Part shown: positions 47,185 to 59,235 of the stretch, piece by piece
Layout of the letters: every line of letters begins with the position of its first letter
Position numbering within the stretch: the stretch's first letter is position 1
DNA from: Scedosporium boydii
Lineage: Eukaryota; Ascomycota; Sordariomycetes; Microascales; Microascaceae
Reading direction: 5' to 3'
Assembly (NCBI GenBank): GCA_002221725.1
Contig: NJFT01000129.1
Span: 48,957 to 112,956, forward strand
DNA length: 64,000 nucleotides
Made by a program: the position numbers and the translations under genes
The notes under the pieces: generated by a model
What the model was told of the DNA's origin: nothing
Databases searched by the model: none
Seen by the model: the letters and a program-made list of their open reading frames with translations, nothing else

Positions 47185-48776
47185 GGTTCGTTCGTCTAAG
47201 AGAGGAGACACTTGATGAAGTTCACGAAGTTCGCGAAGTTGACAATTACTCATGTAAGTGCACATTGGAGAGGGAGGGTGTCAAGACGAGGTCTACGAAG
47301 TGAGAGTATCAAAGGAGAACGTGGCTAGAATTAGGAATGAGGATCTCTAGATTTTGTATCATAAGCATATTAACGCCGCATGACCTCTTCAAAACCGAGG
47401 CTGCTGCCTTGCAGAAGAAAGACTGGCTGGCTTGAGCCCGCTCTGTAGTATTGGTTGTTTTTCATGATTGGATCTTGTCAAGGAAATCTAGTGTCGGAGC
47501 CCACCGACACAGGGCTCATCGGGCGTCAAGCGTTTCTGTGGGAGAGAGGGGAAGACAGAGTCCAAACGTTTCCAGCTTACATCAATTGATCCATCTATTC
47601 TTGGATCAATCAACTTTCCGGGGATGTGGACCATGAGTAGATCGGAATAGAGTGACGTAGTTCTAGAAGCCCCCAAGCACCACGAGGACTGCAGGCGAGT
47701 TGTGACTGGGCTGCATGAACCCTGAGCTCCAGAAAGGCATCAATTGATCCATTCTCCCAAATCTGGTAAGTGAAAGATCAAATGCTGCCCTTCCACGCCC
47801 CCTCCTCCGCGTTTTCTACTCGGGGTATGGGAGCACGAGGGAGGTGGGTGGGTTGGGTTCCAGATGATGGAGATGGGCTGCTGGTCAAATCTCTGCCTAT
47901 CCGCATCCAGACACCGAAAAAGCGAGGCGAGCAAAACCGGGCTGAAAGGTGTGTGTGGGTCGGAGAAATAACAGCAGCAATCGAGCAGCACTTTGACTGA
48001 GCACATGGTCCATCCATTTCTCTGTTTGGGTTGGTTTGCTTGCTGGCAGTCCCAGTTGGAAGCACAGCCCCTTTGGAATGTCGTTACATTGGGATTGGGC
48101 TTATCCCGAAGGCGCTAAACAATCGGCTTCTCTGAGCGTCTTTGACAATTCACGTCGGCAATCGCCTCGCCCCGCATCGCATCCTGAGGCAATCTGAAGG
48201 TTGGAGACTGTGCCGGGAACCTGGACAATCCCATCATCTGTAGAACCTTCTGCTCTGCTCGAAGACCCGTCCAATGCCTAAGCCGAAGTGGGCATTTGTC
48301 TGCTGGTCGGGCTGGTTAATGATGAGCCTGTCGATGTCATCTTCACGCCTCAAGCTGTTTTGACCGTAAACCGTGTGGGAGCGAGCTAAGCTTTTGGGGT
48401 ATTGCCGTCTTGGATAATGCTGTGTTCCGCGTCTCCTGTTTTGTTTGCTACTCCCACTCTCCCAGTTGCTTGCCAACAACTTTGCTTGCAATATTTCTCG
48501 CTGCGCATTTGGATGGATTGACCAAGGCATGCCTCGGGGGCCTACGAAGTAAGTTGGGCCTGGCCTGGCCTGGCCTTGGATGGAATTTGGGGCTTGGCCG
48601 GCGTTGTGGCTGGTTCATCACCATCAACTTGGCAGCGACCTTTGTTGAATCTCTTAGACCATTGCTACCGACACCGACAATACTTCGTAGGTGACGCGAC
48701 GGCTAAAACCGTGAGCCATGAAGAGGATGAACCGTTTCCAAAGGATATCAAGGTATATACTAGCAATACGATTCGA
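47185..48776. other. divergent intergenic region, CorA-like gene and kinase-like remnant
   Basis: About 1.6 kb. It should hold the CorA-like promoter. Two copies of the TACTTCGTA word (48543-48551 and 48681-48689) lie just ahead of the kinase-like remnant. No other gene recognised. Confidence 0.5.
48543..48689. repeat. inverted pair of TACTTCGTA words
   Basis: TACGAAGTA at 48543-48551 and TACTTCGTA at 48681-48689 are exact and oppositely oriented, 129 bp apart. They lie directly upstream of the kinase-like remnant. Confidence 0.75.
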
Positions 48777-49508
48777 ATGCGGCTATCGACTAATGTCCCA
48801 TTGCAGTTCCGGCTTCGCTGGAGCGTAGTGAATGCAACTGCCCATCTTCCCAGACAAAGACAATCTCAGAGGACGAATGTCTTGCGCTTGGTCATCCACC
48901 GCACCTTCATCGGCGTACTCATTGTCTGGGCTACATCTTGGTTTCCCCAGTCGATTCAGAATGTTGTCAAGAGCCTGTGGCCAGGGCCATTCCTCCCTGA
49001 TTGTGTCATCCCCAAGATCCGCAAGCCAGAGCCGGAATGGGAGGCCGAATGGCACAATGAGAGGCGCATGTACAAGAAACTCGAGGATCTACAGGGGAGC
49101 TTCATTCCCATACTCTACGGCGAAGCTGATTACGGCGGGCAACCGGCCCTGGTCCTCTCGTAAATCCACGGCCTTCCTCTTTTTGAAGTGACTGATCTGA
49201 CGGTTTCGGAGGTGCGGCGCAAACTCAAGGAAGCTTTCCTGCCTCTTCAACAACACGGTGTCTACCAGGATGATCCGACGATGGCGAACCTTATCTTGGT
49301 GGACGGGGAAAGACTTGTGACTATTGATCTGGAGCGTGTGTACGAACCTACGAACCCAGATAAGATCGGTTATTTAACGAAGGATTCGATACATCATATT
49401 CTCCATTACTTCTCCCCTGGGCCTGTGCCCCCTGGGTCGTCCTCGGAGTCCGACTCTGAGTCACTCCCGGCCAGAGAATACGATGAGATGTCTGACGTGG
49501 AGGATTAG
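48777..49508 (+). pseudogene. kinase-like protein interrupted by an in-frame stop
   Basis: A single reading frame runs from 48777 (or earlier) through 49508, broken only by TAA at 49161-49163. Upstream of the stop it reads FLPDCVIPKIRKPEPEWEAE, KKLEDLQGSFIPILYGEAD and QPALVLS; directly downstream, in the same frame, IHGLPLFEVTDLTVSEVRRK and HGVYQDDPTMANLILVDGER, then VTIDLERVYEP. This is the pattern of fungal kinase-like proteins: a lysine strand, an LQG..IP segment, a catalytic-loop-like D-D-x(4)-N and a DLE in place of DFG. Relatives have Glu or Asp after LVLS, so one G-to-T change (GAA to TAA) would explain the stop. A sequencing error, strain polymorphism or readthrough are alternatives. 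An intron here is unlikely because homologous-looking sequence continues immediately. The 5' end is uncertain. Confidence 0.6.
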
Positions 49509-50034
49509 TACCATACAGGCAAGAAAGTTTCGAGATTTGAATGCATCTGGAGTTCCTTCGTGATACCCTCCTGTATTAAACTGCCTATGGAACCAGTCCT
49601 TTAGCCTTGAATGTCATTTTTGGCCTGCGCCAATACAGTAACTGATTGCGAAACACCCTAGGCAGGCAGATAACCAGACGGTAAAGAGGTATCAAGAAGA
49701 AAAGAATGCCTAGAAAACAAAATCTCGTGAACAAAAAGGATGCTTTAGAACCCTTACTTCTTGCTTGATTAGATGCAACTGGCCGCCCGTCCTTTCCTCC
49801 TGCCTCCCACCAATTAACCGAAGCCATCCCTATCTGGTCCCTCCGTTTTTGTTTGTGCATTGTAAACAAGACCTTATCCGCACCAACCACCTCTCCGTAC
49901 GCCGTTTGCCCTGGTGAAGTGCCGCTCATGTGGTAGACTCAGCCGAAATTTTTGCGCGAGGGGGGCCCGGAAGGGCCCATGATTACATGCTGGAATCAAT
50001 CAAACTACCCCTCGATGGGGTGGTTGATGGCCCT
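49509..50034. other. convergent intergenic region
   Basis: This 526-nt gap lies between the kinase-like remnant and the ASF1 3' end. No feature is seen. Confidence 0.55.
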
Positions 50035-51131
50035 CTAGTGCGACATGACGACTTCAGCAGTCTTCGCGCCATTCACCTTCCCGCCATCGTCCACCTCCAT
50101 GGCGTCCTCGTCCATGGCGTCTCCTTCTCCCTCCTCTTCCTCGCCCTCCTCATCCTCATCACTCTCGCCCTCGATATCGACACTACCGTCGTCGGATAGC
50201 TCGTCCTCGTCGTCCTTAACCTCAGCCTCAGCCTCGTTATCGGCATCGGCCATATTAGAGTCGCCGCCGGCGTCCTCGCCATTGGCCTCGACTTCTGCCT
50301 CATCCTCGTCGGCTTCCTCGGCGCCGTATTCCTCCTCGTCGGCGACGAGATCAGCCTCGGGTTGTTCAGGAGGGAACTCGGCGGGAGCAGAGGCCTCGGA
50401 ATCCCTATAGAAAAACTCTGGTTAGATTACTGTCCAACAATTGAACCCCCCCAACACACGAGAAACCGTGTTTTGTAAGATGGAACCGACCACTTGATGG
50501 CGAATCGCGTAACTCTCGGCTTCTCTGCCAGGATATTACGACGAACCCGCTCGATGATGGGCTTCGCGGGAGGGTCAGCGCTCAACTCCTCCGAGTCGTA
50601 TTCGTTGTTGACATAGTAGCCAACTCGGACGAACTCGCGGCCATCGTAGGCGCAGGTCAAGAGAATCACGGTAACACCGAGGATGTCGGAATCGGGAATA
50701 CGCTTAGTATCAGGGGGGTCCGCCTCGAAGGGGAACTTGCTCACGCCGACGGGAATAGGGCCGACTAGGAGCGAGTCGAGTTCTTGGTCGTACTGGTCAC
50801 TTGGGAGGTGTTAGAGCCATGGCTGCGAGAGTGCAGGACCGGAGGTGGTCGGCAAAAATATTGTGAACTGAAATGTCACGTCGAATGGCGGTAGAGGACT
50901 TACGAGGTAGCGGAACCGACATAGGTTAGTTTCCATTCGAGGTCTATGGGGTAAGACGTTAGTAAACAGAAGCGTCGAGCCGCAAGGCCTGGCGGTGTGA
51001 ATGAAGTAAATAATGCGCATACCTTTCTCGAGAGGCTCGAGGCACTCAAAGGTAATCTCAAATTCATATTTATCGGTGAATTTGGCGGGATTGTTCAAGA
51101 CATCCACCCCGAGAAGCGTCACAACAGACAT
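50035..51131 (-). CDS. ASF1: histone H3-H4 chaperone ASF1
   Basis: Four exons, 51131-51023, 50943-50904, 50799-50491 and 50404-50035, give 275 residues. The first 155 are the conserved Ig-like chaperone core: [78 protein letters not shown] and [10 protein letters not shown]. The remaining 120 residues are almost all Asp, Glu, Ala and Gly, the acidic tail typical of fungal ASF1. The protein delivers H3-H4 dimers during replication-coupled and replication-independent nucleosome assembly in the nucleus. The introns interrupt the core at GAC-L, TC-T and TG-G codons, all in phase. The gene is divergent from RNA14 across 1.4 kb. Confidence 0.97.
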
Positions 51132-52498
51132 CTTGACTCAGGTTAAGCTTCGATGGTCTCAGTCGGTCAAACGTGCTGGTGTAAAACCGTGTTGGAAGGG
51201 AGACGGCGCGGGGTAGCTGGTGATGCAGGCAAAGATATCAAGGTGCAGAAAATAGTGGGCTTTCTAGATTTGACTAGAAGAAACCTGAGAGCAAGAGCTG
51301 GCTGAAGCCGAGGATAAGGTTGAAAGAGCTCGTGGGAGGGAATGGAGGAGGTTTCGAGGAGATGAGAGGTCCGAGAGAAGGAAGGCGCTTGCCTAATGAT
51401 GATTGATGGCTGGTGGGCTGGGCTGGCTGACCACACATGTACTTGTAGAGTGGTATCAAATGATTTTGATAACAAGACACAGTCAACAACTTGACGCGAC
51501 CTTTGCGTGCGAATTCGCGTGGCGGAAAGGGGATTGATGCCCTGTGCTGCACGCACTTTAGACGCGTTGAGCACCACACGTCAAACATACTTTGGGCAAG
51601 GGAGCAGGGAGCAAGGGACAAATTTGGCGCCACAAATGGCGGGGTTGGGCCGATGTGGCGTCAACTTAGCCAGAGTACGAAGTACATTTTCCAACAGACG
51701 ACTTCCAAGATTAGCCGAAGATTCTCCATTCAGCTTGCGCCAGTGCCTTCTTTTGTCCAGCGCCTCTGCCTGTGTAATCTCACCGCTTTTGGAGCCAGGA
51801 ACATTCTGCCGCTTTGCCAGCCTCACGTCTTGCATCAATCCCCCATCTCCAGTCGATCATTGTCATTTTTTCGTCGCCCTCCAAAAAAGAAGCTTCCTTA
51901 CTCCAGCCCACAGACCTCCAAATCATCTCAGCATTACTCTGTTTCAACCCTTTGCCAATTTCTGTTCTTGCGCGATTGCAATTTGTTTTATTTTCTACAT
52001 TTATGCGACACCATTCTTCCTCTCCAGCACAGCTCTAGTCTCCCGAGTTTAAATATCCACAGCTCCACTCCCTGGCCGACCGACTGCGACTGGCCGCCCT
52101 TCGAACAATTCCCCACCCCCTCAAAGGCACTCGAGCTCTTTGTCTCCCCGGCGCAATCCAGAGATACGGGTTCTTCGCCATCGCCAACTCGTAGGACCAC
52201 GGCTGTCGGTGACCAGCATTTTTGCGGTCTCTGTGCCTAAACCTCGAGCTTCGCGTGCTCCTCCAAGAGGTAGCATCTCTAGACCAAGGTAATTATCATC
52301 GGTATCCCTGATGTATAAAATGGATGCGTTGCTGTGAAGGGTCTCACGTTCTCACCATATGATCTGTCTTTCAAAATAGATACCCTTTTATTCTGACACT
52401 CGACGATTAAAACGACAACTCGACCGTGACGCTTATGCTCGATCTTTGACATCGTCCCCTATTTCCCTTATTGCCGACCCGGTCCGGCTGGCGCGACA
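51132..52498. promoter_or_regulatory. divergent intergenic region between ASF1 and RNA14
   Basis: Both promoters must lie in these 1.37 kb. The RNA14-proximal part is pyrimidine-rich. A copy of the TACGAAGTA word, flanked as GTACGAAGTAC, is at 51676-51684. A 249-codon open frame on the plus strand (51491-52240) has no protein-like character and was rejected. Confidence 0.55.
51676..51684 (-). repeat. copy of the dispersed TACTTCGTA word, ASF1-RNA14 divergent promoter
   Basis: An exact TACGAAGTA inside the full inverted repeat GTACGAAGTAC, about midway between the two divergent start codons. Confidence 0.8.
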
Positions 52499-55400
52499 AT
52501 GTCTGCGGATGATGTGAATGACAAGACGCCCTACGGAGGCGAAGGCGTGTCTTGGGAAGAGGATGGTCTGGAGGGCGAGGGACCTGATGACTATCAGCCC
52601 GACATTCCACTTAGCGACGAGCAAACTCAAGATCCTAGTTTGACTGGTGCCAACCCTTCAACTGATTATGGTGACAATGGCGAAGATTTCGGTGACGATG
52701 GCGCCGAGTATGACCCGGAAGCCGTTAGTGCTCCGCCAGTGCCGGAACCCAAGCCTGCCAAGCCCCAGATCACCGGCGGCTTCATAATCCAAGAAGACTC
52801 TGATGAGGAAGAGGAAGAGCAAGGCAGCGCTGCAACTGCGGCTAACGTTCCCGCTGCCGTCTCGGGAGGAGCGGCGAGTGCCCCCACCGAGGCTGTCCCT
52901 TCTCAGGACCAAGCGGTGCCATCTGCGTCTCGCGTTCAAGATCTCCAGGTGACCAATGGATCCGCTGCTTCCCATGCCCCAGGCAACCCTCTGCTCCACC
53001 CACAGGTGGCCGCCCTATCGGGTCAGGACACCGTAAATCGCGCTGCCGTTTTGGAGGATCGAGTCAAAGCCGATCCCCGCGGAGATATGGATGCATGGCT
53101 GGGACTAATCGAGGAGTATCGTCGTCGTAATAGCCTAGATGAGCTGCGCTCGGCCTATGGGCGATTCCTCGAGATTTTCCCCCAATCGGTGAGTTTTCTT
53201 AGCATCGATTAACCCGCTTGCGGAAGATAGCTGGAGCCCTCTCCATACTAACCTTCATTGATCGACTCTAGGCCGAGGCCTGGGCTTCTTGGGTAGAATT
53301 GGAGCTCGGTCTGAACAATTTCGTCGAAGCCGAACGTCTTTTTGGCCGCTGTCTCATGCTCGCCCCCAACGTTCGACTCTGGACTGTTTACCTGAACTAC
53401 ATCCGTCGACGGAACGATCTCAACAATGATCCGGATGGTCGCGCTCGAAAGGTTGTAACTCAGGCTTATGAATTTGTCATTGACACTATTGGTGTTGATA
53501 AGGATTCGGCTCAGATATGGCAAGATTATATCCAATTCATCCGAAGCGGTCCCGGACAAATTGGCGGAGGAAACTGGCAAGATCAGCAAAAGATGGACCA
53601 GCTTCGAAAGGCTTATCAACGGGCTATATGTGTTCCTACTTCTGCTGTGAACAATCTGTGGAAGGAGTATGATCAATTTGAGATGGGCCTGAACAAGATG
53701 ACTGTAAGCCAAGTCCAAGGAAGCCTGATTTTTCTCATTGACCTAAGGGAGCAATGGCTAACGTTGATCTCACTTTCACAGGGCCGTAAATTCATCCAAG
53801 AGCGCTCGCCCTCTTACATGTCGGCAAAGAGTGCCAACATTGCTCTTGATAACATTACTCGAAACCTTAATAGGACTACCTACCCTAGGCTGCCTCCTGC
53901 CCCGGGATTTGAGGGTGATGTTGAATTTCTTGAGCAGGTTGAGATCTGGAAGAAGTGGATTGCTTGGGAGAAGGAGGACCCCCTCGTTCTCGAAGCTGAC
54001 GAGCCCGCGACTTTCAAGCAGCGAATCCTACATTGTTACCGCCAAGCCCTCATGGCGCTCCGCTTCGTGCCCGAGATGTGGGTTGACGCCGCTGAGTGGT
54101 GCTTCAGGAATCAAATTACCCAGAACAATCAGGATACAGGTCTCGAGTTCCTTACACAGGGAATCGCGGCGAACCCCGAGAGCGTGCTCCTTGCGCTGAA
54201 GCATGCGGACAGGATCGAATCGACCCATGTCGGAGGTGAGAGCGACGATGCGAAGCGAGAGTTTGCCACCGCTGTCCGACAACCCTACAACAGGGTTCTC
54301 GATAGACTCTACGATATGTGCAAGGATCTCAAAGAGAAGGAGCAGGCAGATGTCACCCGGGTTGAGCGCATGTTTGCTGCCAACCCTTCAAACGCCGCAG
54401 ACACCTACGACGATGAGGATGAATATGACGCGCCCAAGAGAAACTCGGAGAAGGAGAACCGACTCAAGGCTATTAAGCAAGGCTACGCGGCTCGTGCCGA
54501 CCTTCTTTCCAAGACTATATCCCATGTCTGGATCGCTTTGGCTCGTGCCATGCGCCGGATCCAGGGCAAGGGTGGTGTTGGAGTCGGCGGCCTTCGACAG
54601 GTTTTCGTCGAGGCTCGCAAACGCGGAAAGCTCACCAGCGATGTGTATGTGGCAGTGGCTCTCATGGAATCGGTAGTCTACAGAGATCCCGTCGGTGCCA
54701 AGATCTTTGAGCGTGGCATGACGCTGTTCCCCGAAGACGAGAATTATCTCTTGGAGTATCTCAAGTACCTGCACTCCAAGGATGATACTACGAGTAAGTT
54801 TCGGCCCGTTCTTCTCGCTTCCAAGACTCATGCACGTTTGTTGCAATACTGACTGACCCTTCTTTTCATAGACGCGCGAGTGGTTTTCGAAACCTGTGTC
54901 AACCGCCTAACGCAAAAGCCGGAAACTGTGTCGAGGGCAAAACCTCTCTATGCCTATTTCCACAAATATGAATCTCAGTTCGGAGAGCTCGCTCAAATAT
55001 CCAAGCTCGAGGCGCGTATGGCCGAACTCTTCCCTGATGACCCAAAGCTGGCCAACTTCTCCCAGCGTTACTCGACGCCCAAGTTCGACCCGATCATGGC
55101 ACGGATCATTGTCTCGCCCGCCGCCCAGCTCCGACCCAAGATGGTCATGCCTTCTATCGAGCAACCCTCTTCCGCACGCCGGACACAGAGCCCCGTGCCG
55201 CCCATCCACGGATCCCCTCGTCCTCAATACATCCGGGCCACCGCGTCGCCCAAACGGCCATTTGCGGGAGATGAGTACGAGGACCTTAACCGCCCCCGGA
55301 AACTGGCGCGAGGCGAATCGCCTCTCAAGGGAGCCGCGGGCCGCCGCCTCGACCAGCAGCGTCGCGATCGGAGCTCTGCGTTGCACCGAGAGTTGACTTT

Positions 55401-55737
55401 CTTCCTGAATATCCTCCCTCCTGCCTCTACGTACGACTCGGCGAGATTCAACCCGGTATCGATGACGAAGCTCCTTCAAACGACGGTGATTCCAGATTTT
55501 GCAACGTGGAAGTCTTCTCAGGACCGACAAGGCGGACCCACGCGACACACCGCTGCCGGCTACCCGCCTTACCAACGGTCTCAAAGCCCGTATACAGGTG
55601 GGGCCGGACGACCAGGACATATCGCTGCCGCCTTCCCGCCACAGCGGCCAAGCTCGCGAGGGTACGAGCACTCATACAGTGCGCCACCGGCCAATTACGG
55701 CCAGCCGCAGCAGCAGTATGGCGGCTACCGGTATTAA
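52499..55737 (+). CDS. RNA14: mRNA 3'-end processing factor RNA14 (CstF-77)
   Basis: Exons 52499-53188, 53272-53703, 53782-54793 and 54872-55737 give 999 residues. The N-terminus (to about 180) is acidic and disordered. HAT repeats follow from DAWLGLIEEYRRRNSLDELR through AYGRFLEIFPQSAEAWASWV, ERLFGRCLMLAPNVRLWTVY and DAAEWCFRNQ to IFERGMTLFPEDENYLLEYL and ARVVFETCVNRL. The C-terminal 280 residues are Pro/Arg-rich with a monkeytail-like LHRELTFFLNILPP segment, which binds Rna15 in the yeast homologue. The protein scaffolds cleavage factor IA and dimerises through its HAT domain in the nucleus. Intron 2 (53704-53781) is 78 nt and contains no stop, so its retention would insert 26 residues; I treat it as an intron because of its good GTAAGC/CACAG ends and the non-HAT character of the insert. 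Confidence 0.96.
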
Positions 55738-58700
55738 ACCATGGCCGCCAACTTTGATTCAAACCCTAGCCTAGCACAGTCCCATCTCGAATGCCTTGGA
55801 TGCGTGTATCGGGTAGGAATTACGTGTGAGGGCATAGATTTGTTCCCCGTACGCTACACCGTCTCGCTTCATTAGGCCGGGCCATTCGAAGCAACTTTAC
55901 AGTAGGAAAATCCTCAGGCCTTTCGCTGGCCAGGCCAGGGCTTTGTATCCTCTCTCTTCATTTCCTCCCGTTCCTTTTATTCTTTATTTTCTTTTCTTTT
56001 CTTTTCGAGGAAGGAATGGCGTTACTCAGAGTCATCGTTTCTTTTTTCCCCATCAACATAGAGTTGTAACTCGTCACTTTTTCTCTGCGGTTGTTTTTTC
56101 TCTTTTCTTTTCTTCTTCCCTTTTCCCTTTTAGCGGTGGCCGAGTTGGAGAATATTTGGAGGGTCTTCTGGAGGCTGGTCGCGTTGTACATCGTTTCAGT
56201 TCAGGTTGGCATCTTGGTAGGCAATCAAAAAAGGATCTTGGTTCCATCATGGATTTCCTTTTCCATTCAAACGTGATGGACTTTAGGTGACAATGGACCC
56301 TTTTGAGTGTCTCCATTGATTGTTTTTCCCCCTCCTCCCTTCACCTTTTATTACTATCGATTCTAAACAGACTGGTTTAATCTTCCTTCGTCAGTGATGG
56401 CTTCTTTTTCCTTTTGTCCTTGTTTGAGCTGAGGTCCTTATGTCTATGTCGCTTGACTCCCACACTCTCCCCAGATACGCCAAGAGGGTCCCCATCAGCC
56501 AACTTTGCCAATGGTTGAAATCAAATCATTCCAGTTTCCACCCCAACTGGTGATGCCCTACTACATATGAAGCCAGCCCGCCCACTGCAGCCCACATTTG
56601 GCAGTACTCCTCTCCCCAAACGCAGGAGCAAACTCGGTGACGCAGAATCCCATAACTCTGTGGCAATCTGTCCAGACTGCATAGTCCCGATGTGGAGACG
56701 GGAAACAAATGGCCATGAGCCAATCCTCATCCACACCAGAGGACCTTCCAACCTTGCCATGCCAAACGCTAGCCACCTAATGTCATAGGAAACAGGTCTG
56801 GTTCAATCCAGGGATTTCTGGTTCAGTAAGTAGTTTGCGGTCGCCTTGGAAGGCGCCTCCCCTCAACCCCTGGCGATGAGTGGTGATGAAGCTGAGACCA
56901 TCTTCCAGATACGGGGCAACCCGCTGTTAGTATGCAGCTTTCCGGACAGCGTCAATTGACATCTTGGCATCCGAATTTTCGGAGATTGTTGGTCCCTGCA
57001 GTCCACGCAGGTTCGGATTCGACGCTCCGCTGCCCCACCCAACGTCGAAACAGCTCGACCAGCCACCGCGATGGTAAAGGATTGATGGGATGATCCCAAA
57101 TTTGTCCTTTCCGCCCGGATGTCAGCTTTTCGTCTTTCTTTTGTCCCTGGGACATTGGCAGATCCAAATGGATACTTACATAGGCTCAGGATAGTAACAA
57201 AGCCATTTCCAGCCAATATCTCTGTCCTATCCTGCTGCAATACCGGAGTCTGACCTGTTTCCTGTGATTTCCAGCAGGCTCAAGTCCCATCTTCCACATC
57301 CAGTGAGCCCATTACTTCCTGATGTCCTTGGCAGTCCCTCTACCATGACAGACAAGAGTCCCCCCCAATGCAGAAGCCACATCCATGAGAACATTCACAT
57401 CCCAACTCCCTGTTAACAGCTGCTCTTATGAGGCAGCTAGCTCAATGACTGTGTTGGCTGTTCCTTACTTTCAATCATTCTCTCTTGGCTTGTGATATCT
57501 CCCATCCTGATTCACTCATCCTGGTCACCTTCCACCTACGCAACTAACTAACACATCCTCACCCCCTTCCATCTGCGATCATCACCACATGCTTCAACCA
57601 CGCTTCCACGACCAAATCTAGCAAGAGCACCTACCCAGATCAGTTCTTCTCATGGAATAATATGGTTTTCATGATTCATGAGAACATTATTGGAGCTTGT
57701 GATTTGATTCTTTCTTGCTCCTGTCACAGATCAGCCAGCCCAAATCCTCAACTATATAAAGAACCGTTTCCTCCCTCCAAACCCAAACTTGAACTCTTCC
57801 CCAAACACATCACAAACACATCTCCCCGTCTCCTTCAAACCTTTCTGGTCCAAACCAAACCCTCTCAAGCACCTTCAATCATACCCAACTTGATCTGACA
57901 ACACCATCTTGCATCCGACAACGCTCTCTCGGGAGCCGTATCAACCTCTTGACACTCTCAGCTTCTCTCTGTCACTGACCTTATCGGGGTCCATTACCAC
58001 CGACATCCGAGAGCTGCAATTGTGCAGGTAAGTCTAGTAGATCCCTGGCAGAGGAAGCATTGAACCCCATGTGTCTGGACTGGAATCTTGTCGACACATA
58101 CCCTGTTCGCCCATGCACACTTCCTCCCTGCCTTCCAATCCCACCGATCCCCACATTGCAGTCCCAAGGCTGTTGTTCTATCCCTTTCCAAGTCCCGATA
58201 TATTATTGAGGTTTGCGGAGGGGCGGTGGTTGCCGCCTTCCGCCGCAAAGAGTCGGTGTGGGCCTCGTCCCGTCTTACTTTCCCTCAAGTTTTCCAGCCT
58301 CTCCCAAGTTGGCTCCTCCCTGGCTTCGTTTTGTTTTCCCACACACGCGCTCTCTTCAGGTTCTCCTCTCCCCATCTCCCCGTCTTCCCCTCTCTCTCTC
58401 GCCACTTCATCCCCATCCACATCATCCTCATCTCTCTTCTCTTCTTCAAACACCTTCAATCGTCAGGCACAAACGATCGAAGGCCCTCTTTTTATGCGCA
58501 GACCTTATCCCGATTATTTCCTCACTGAGTCCTGTACGGCATTCTAGCAACTCCTTCGCCGATAGCTTAGCGCTCAGGGCGAGCACCTTTCGACCGTTCT
58601 CTGCAGGAACGCTCGGCAAGGTCTCTCTCTTGGGAGATCCCGTATGTTCCTTTTCCCCTTAGCACTCGCAATCGATGGGTAGCCCTTGGCCAGTGGCCTC

Positions 58701-59235
58701 CTTGGTTTGCCACTTCGTCGCTAACATTTTTCTTATTCTCCAGCTTCCTTCACAATCGACGGCATTACACCCGACACTTAGTGTCCAGCAGTAGCATTCG
58801 CCAGCAAACAGAAAAGGTCATCGTCTCGTTTGGTAAGTGACAATTTCCTTGTTGTTTTCTGTTTTCCGCCCCCATCGCGCGTCTCTTCGCCCTGAATAGT
58901 GATGGGGCCTTCCTCTCAGCACTGCTTCCTTCCCACCACCTTTTCTAGGTGTGCCCAACAACTATTTAAGGCGAGGACTTCTCTCAACTCTGAGGCCTTC
59001 TCTTCTTCTCTTCTTCCTCTCGTTCACTTCTCCGCATCCTATCATTTATCTTAGTTTTCCCCTCTACCTTTTGTGACAGCATCCCCTAGTTCGCTCTAGA
59101 AACTTCGCGTTCTCGTCTCTCATCGCTTCTGAGAGGTATTCTTGGAGGAATAAGCTCAAAGTTCTAACGCTGTGATCCAGCAGACACAATTACTGATACC
59201 CCTTTATCCTTCTTTTCATTTGACATCGGGCAAGG
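55738..59235. other. intergenic, RNA14 3' flank and Argonaute leader
   Basis: About 3.5 kb without a recognisable gene. The left part should include the RNA14 3' UTR. From about 57.5 kb the plus strand is strongly pyrimidine-rich, as in fungal promoters and 5' UTRs. Two candidate leader introns precede the Argonaute start: 58642-58743 (GTATGT to CTCCAG) and 58833-58948 (GTAAGT to TTCTAG). A transcript would be needed to confirm them. Confidence 0.5.

Noticed and set aside
51491..52240. 249-codon open frame on the plus strand between ASF1 and RNA14
   Set aside because: It lies in the divergent promoter, overlaps another frame of similar length, is Ser/Phe/Leu/His-rich and shows no domain or repeat pattern. 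It looks like a chance frame in pyrimidine-rich DNA.
54907..55671. 254-codon minus-strand frame
   Set aside because: Antisense shadow of the last RNA14 exon.
58071..58662. Overlapping 146-158 codon frames before the Argonaute
   Set aside because: Ser/Pro/Phe/Leu-rich translations of a pyrimidine-rich leader in all three frames; more likely promoter and 5' UTR.
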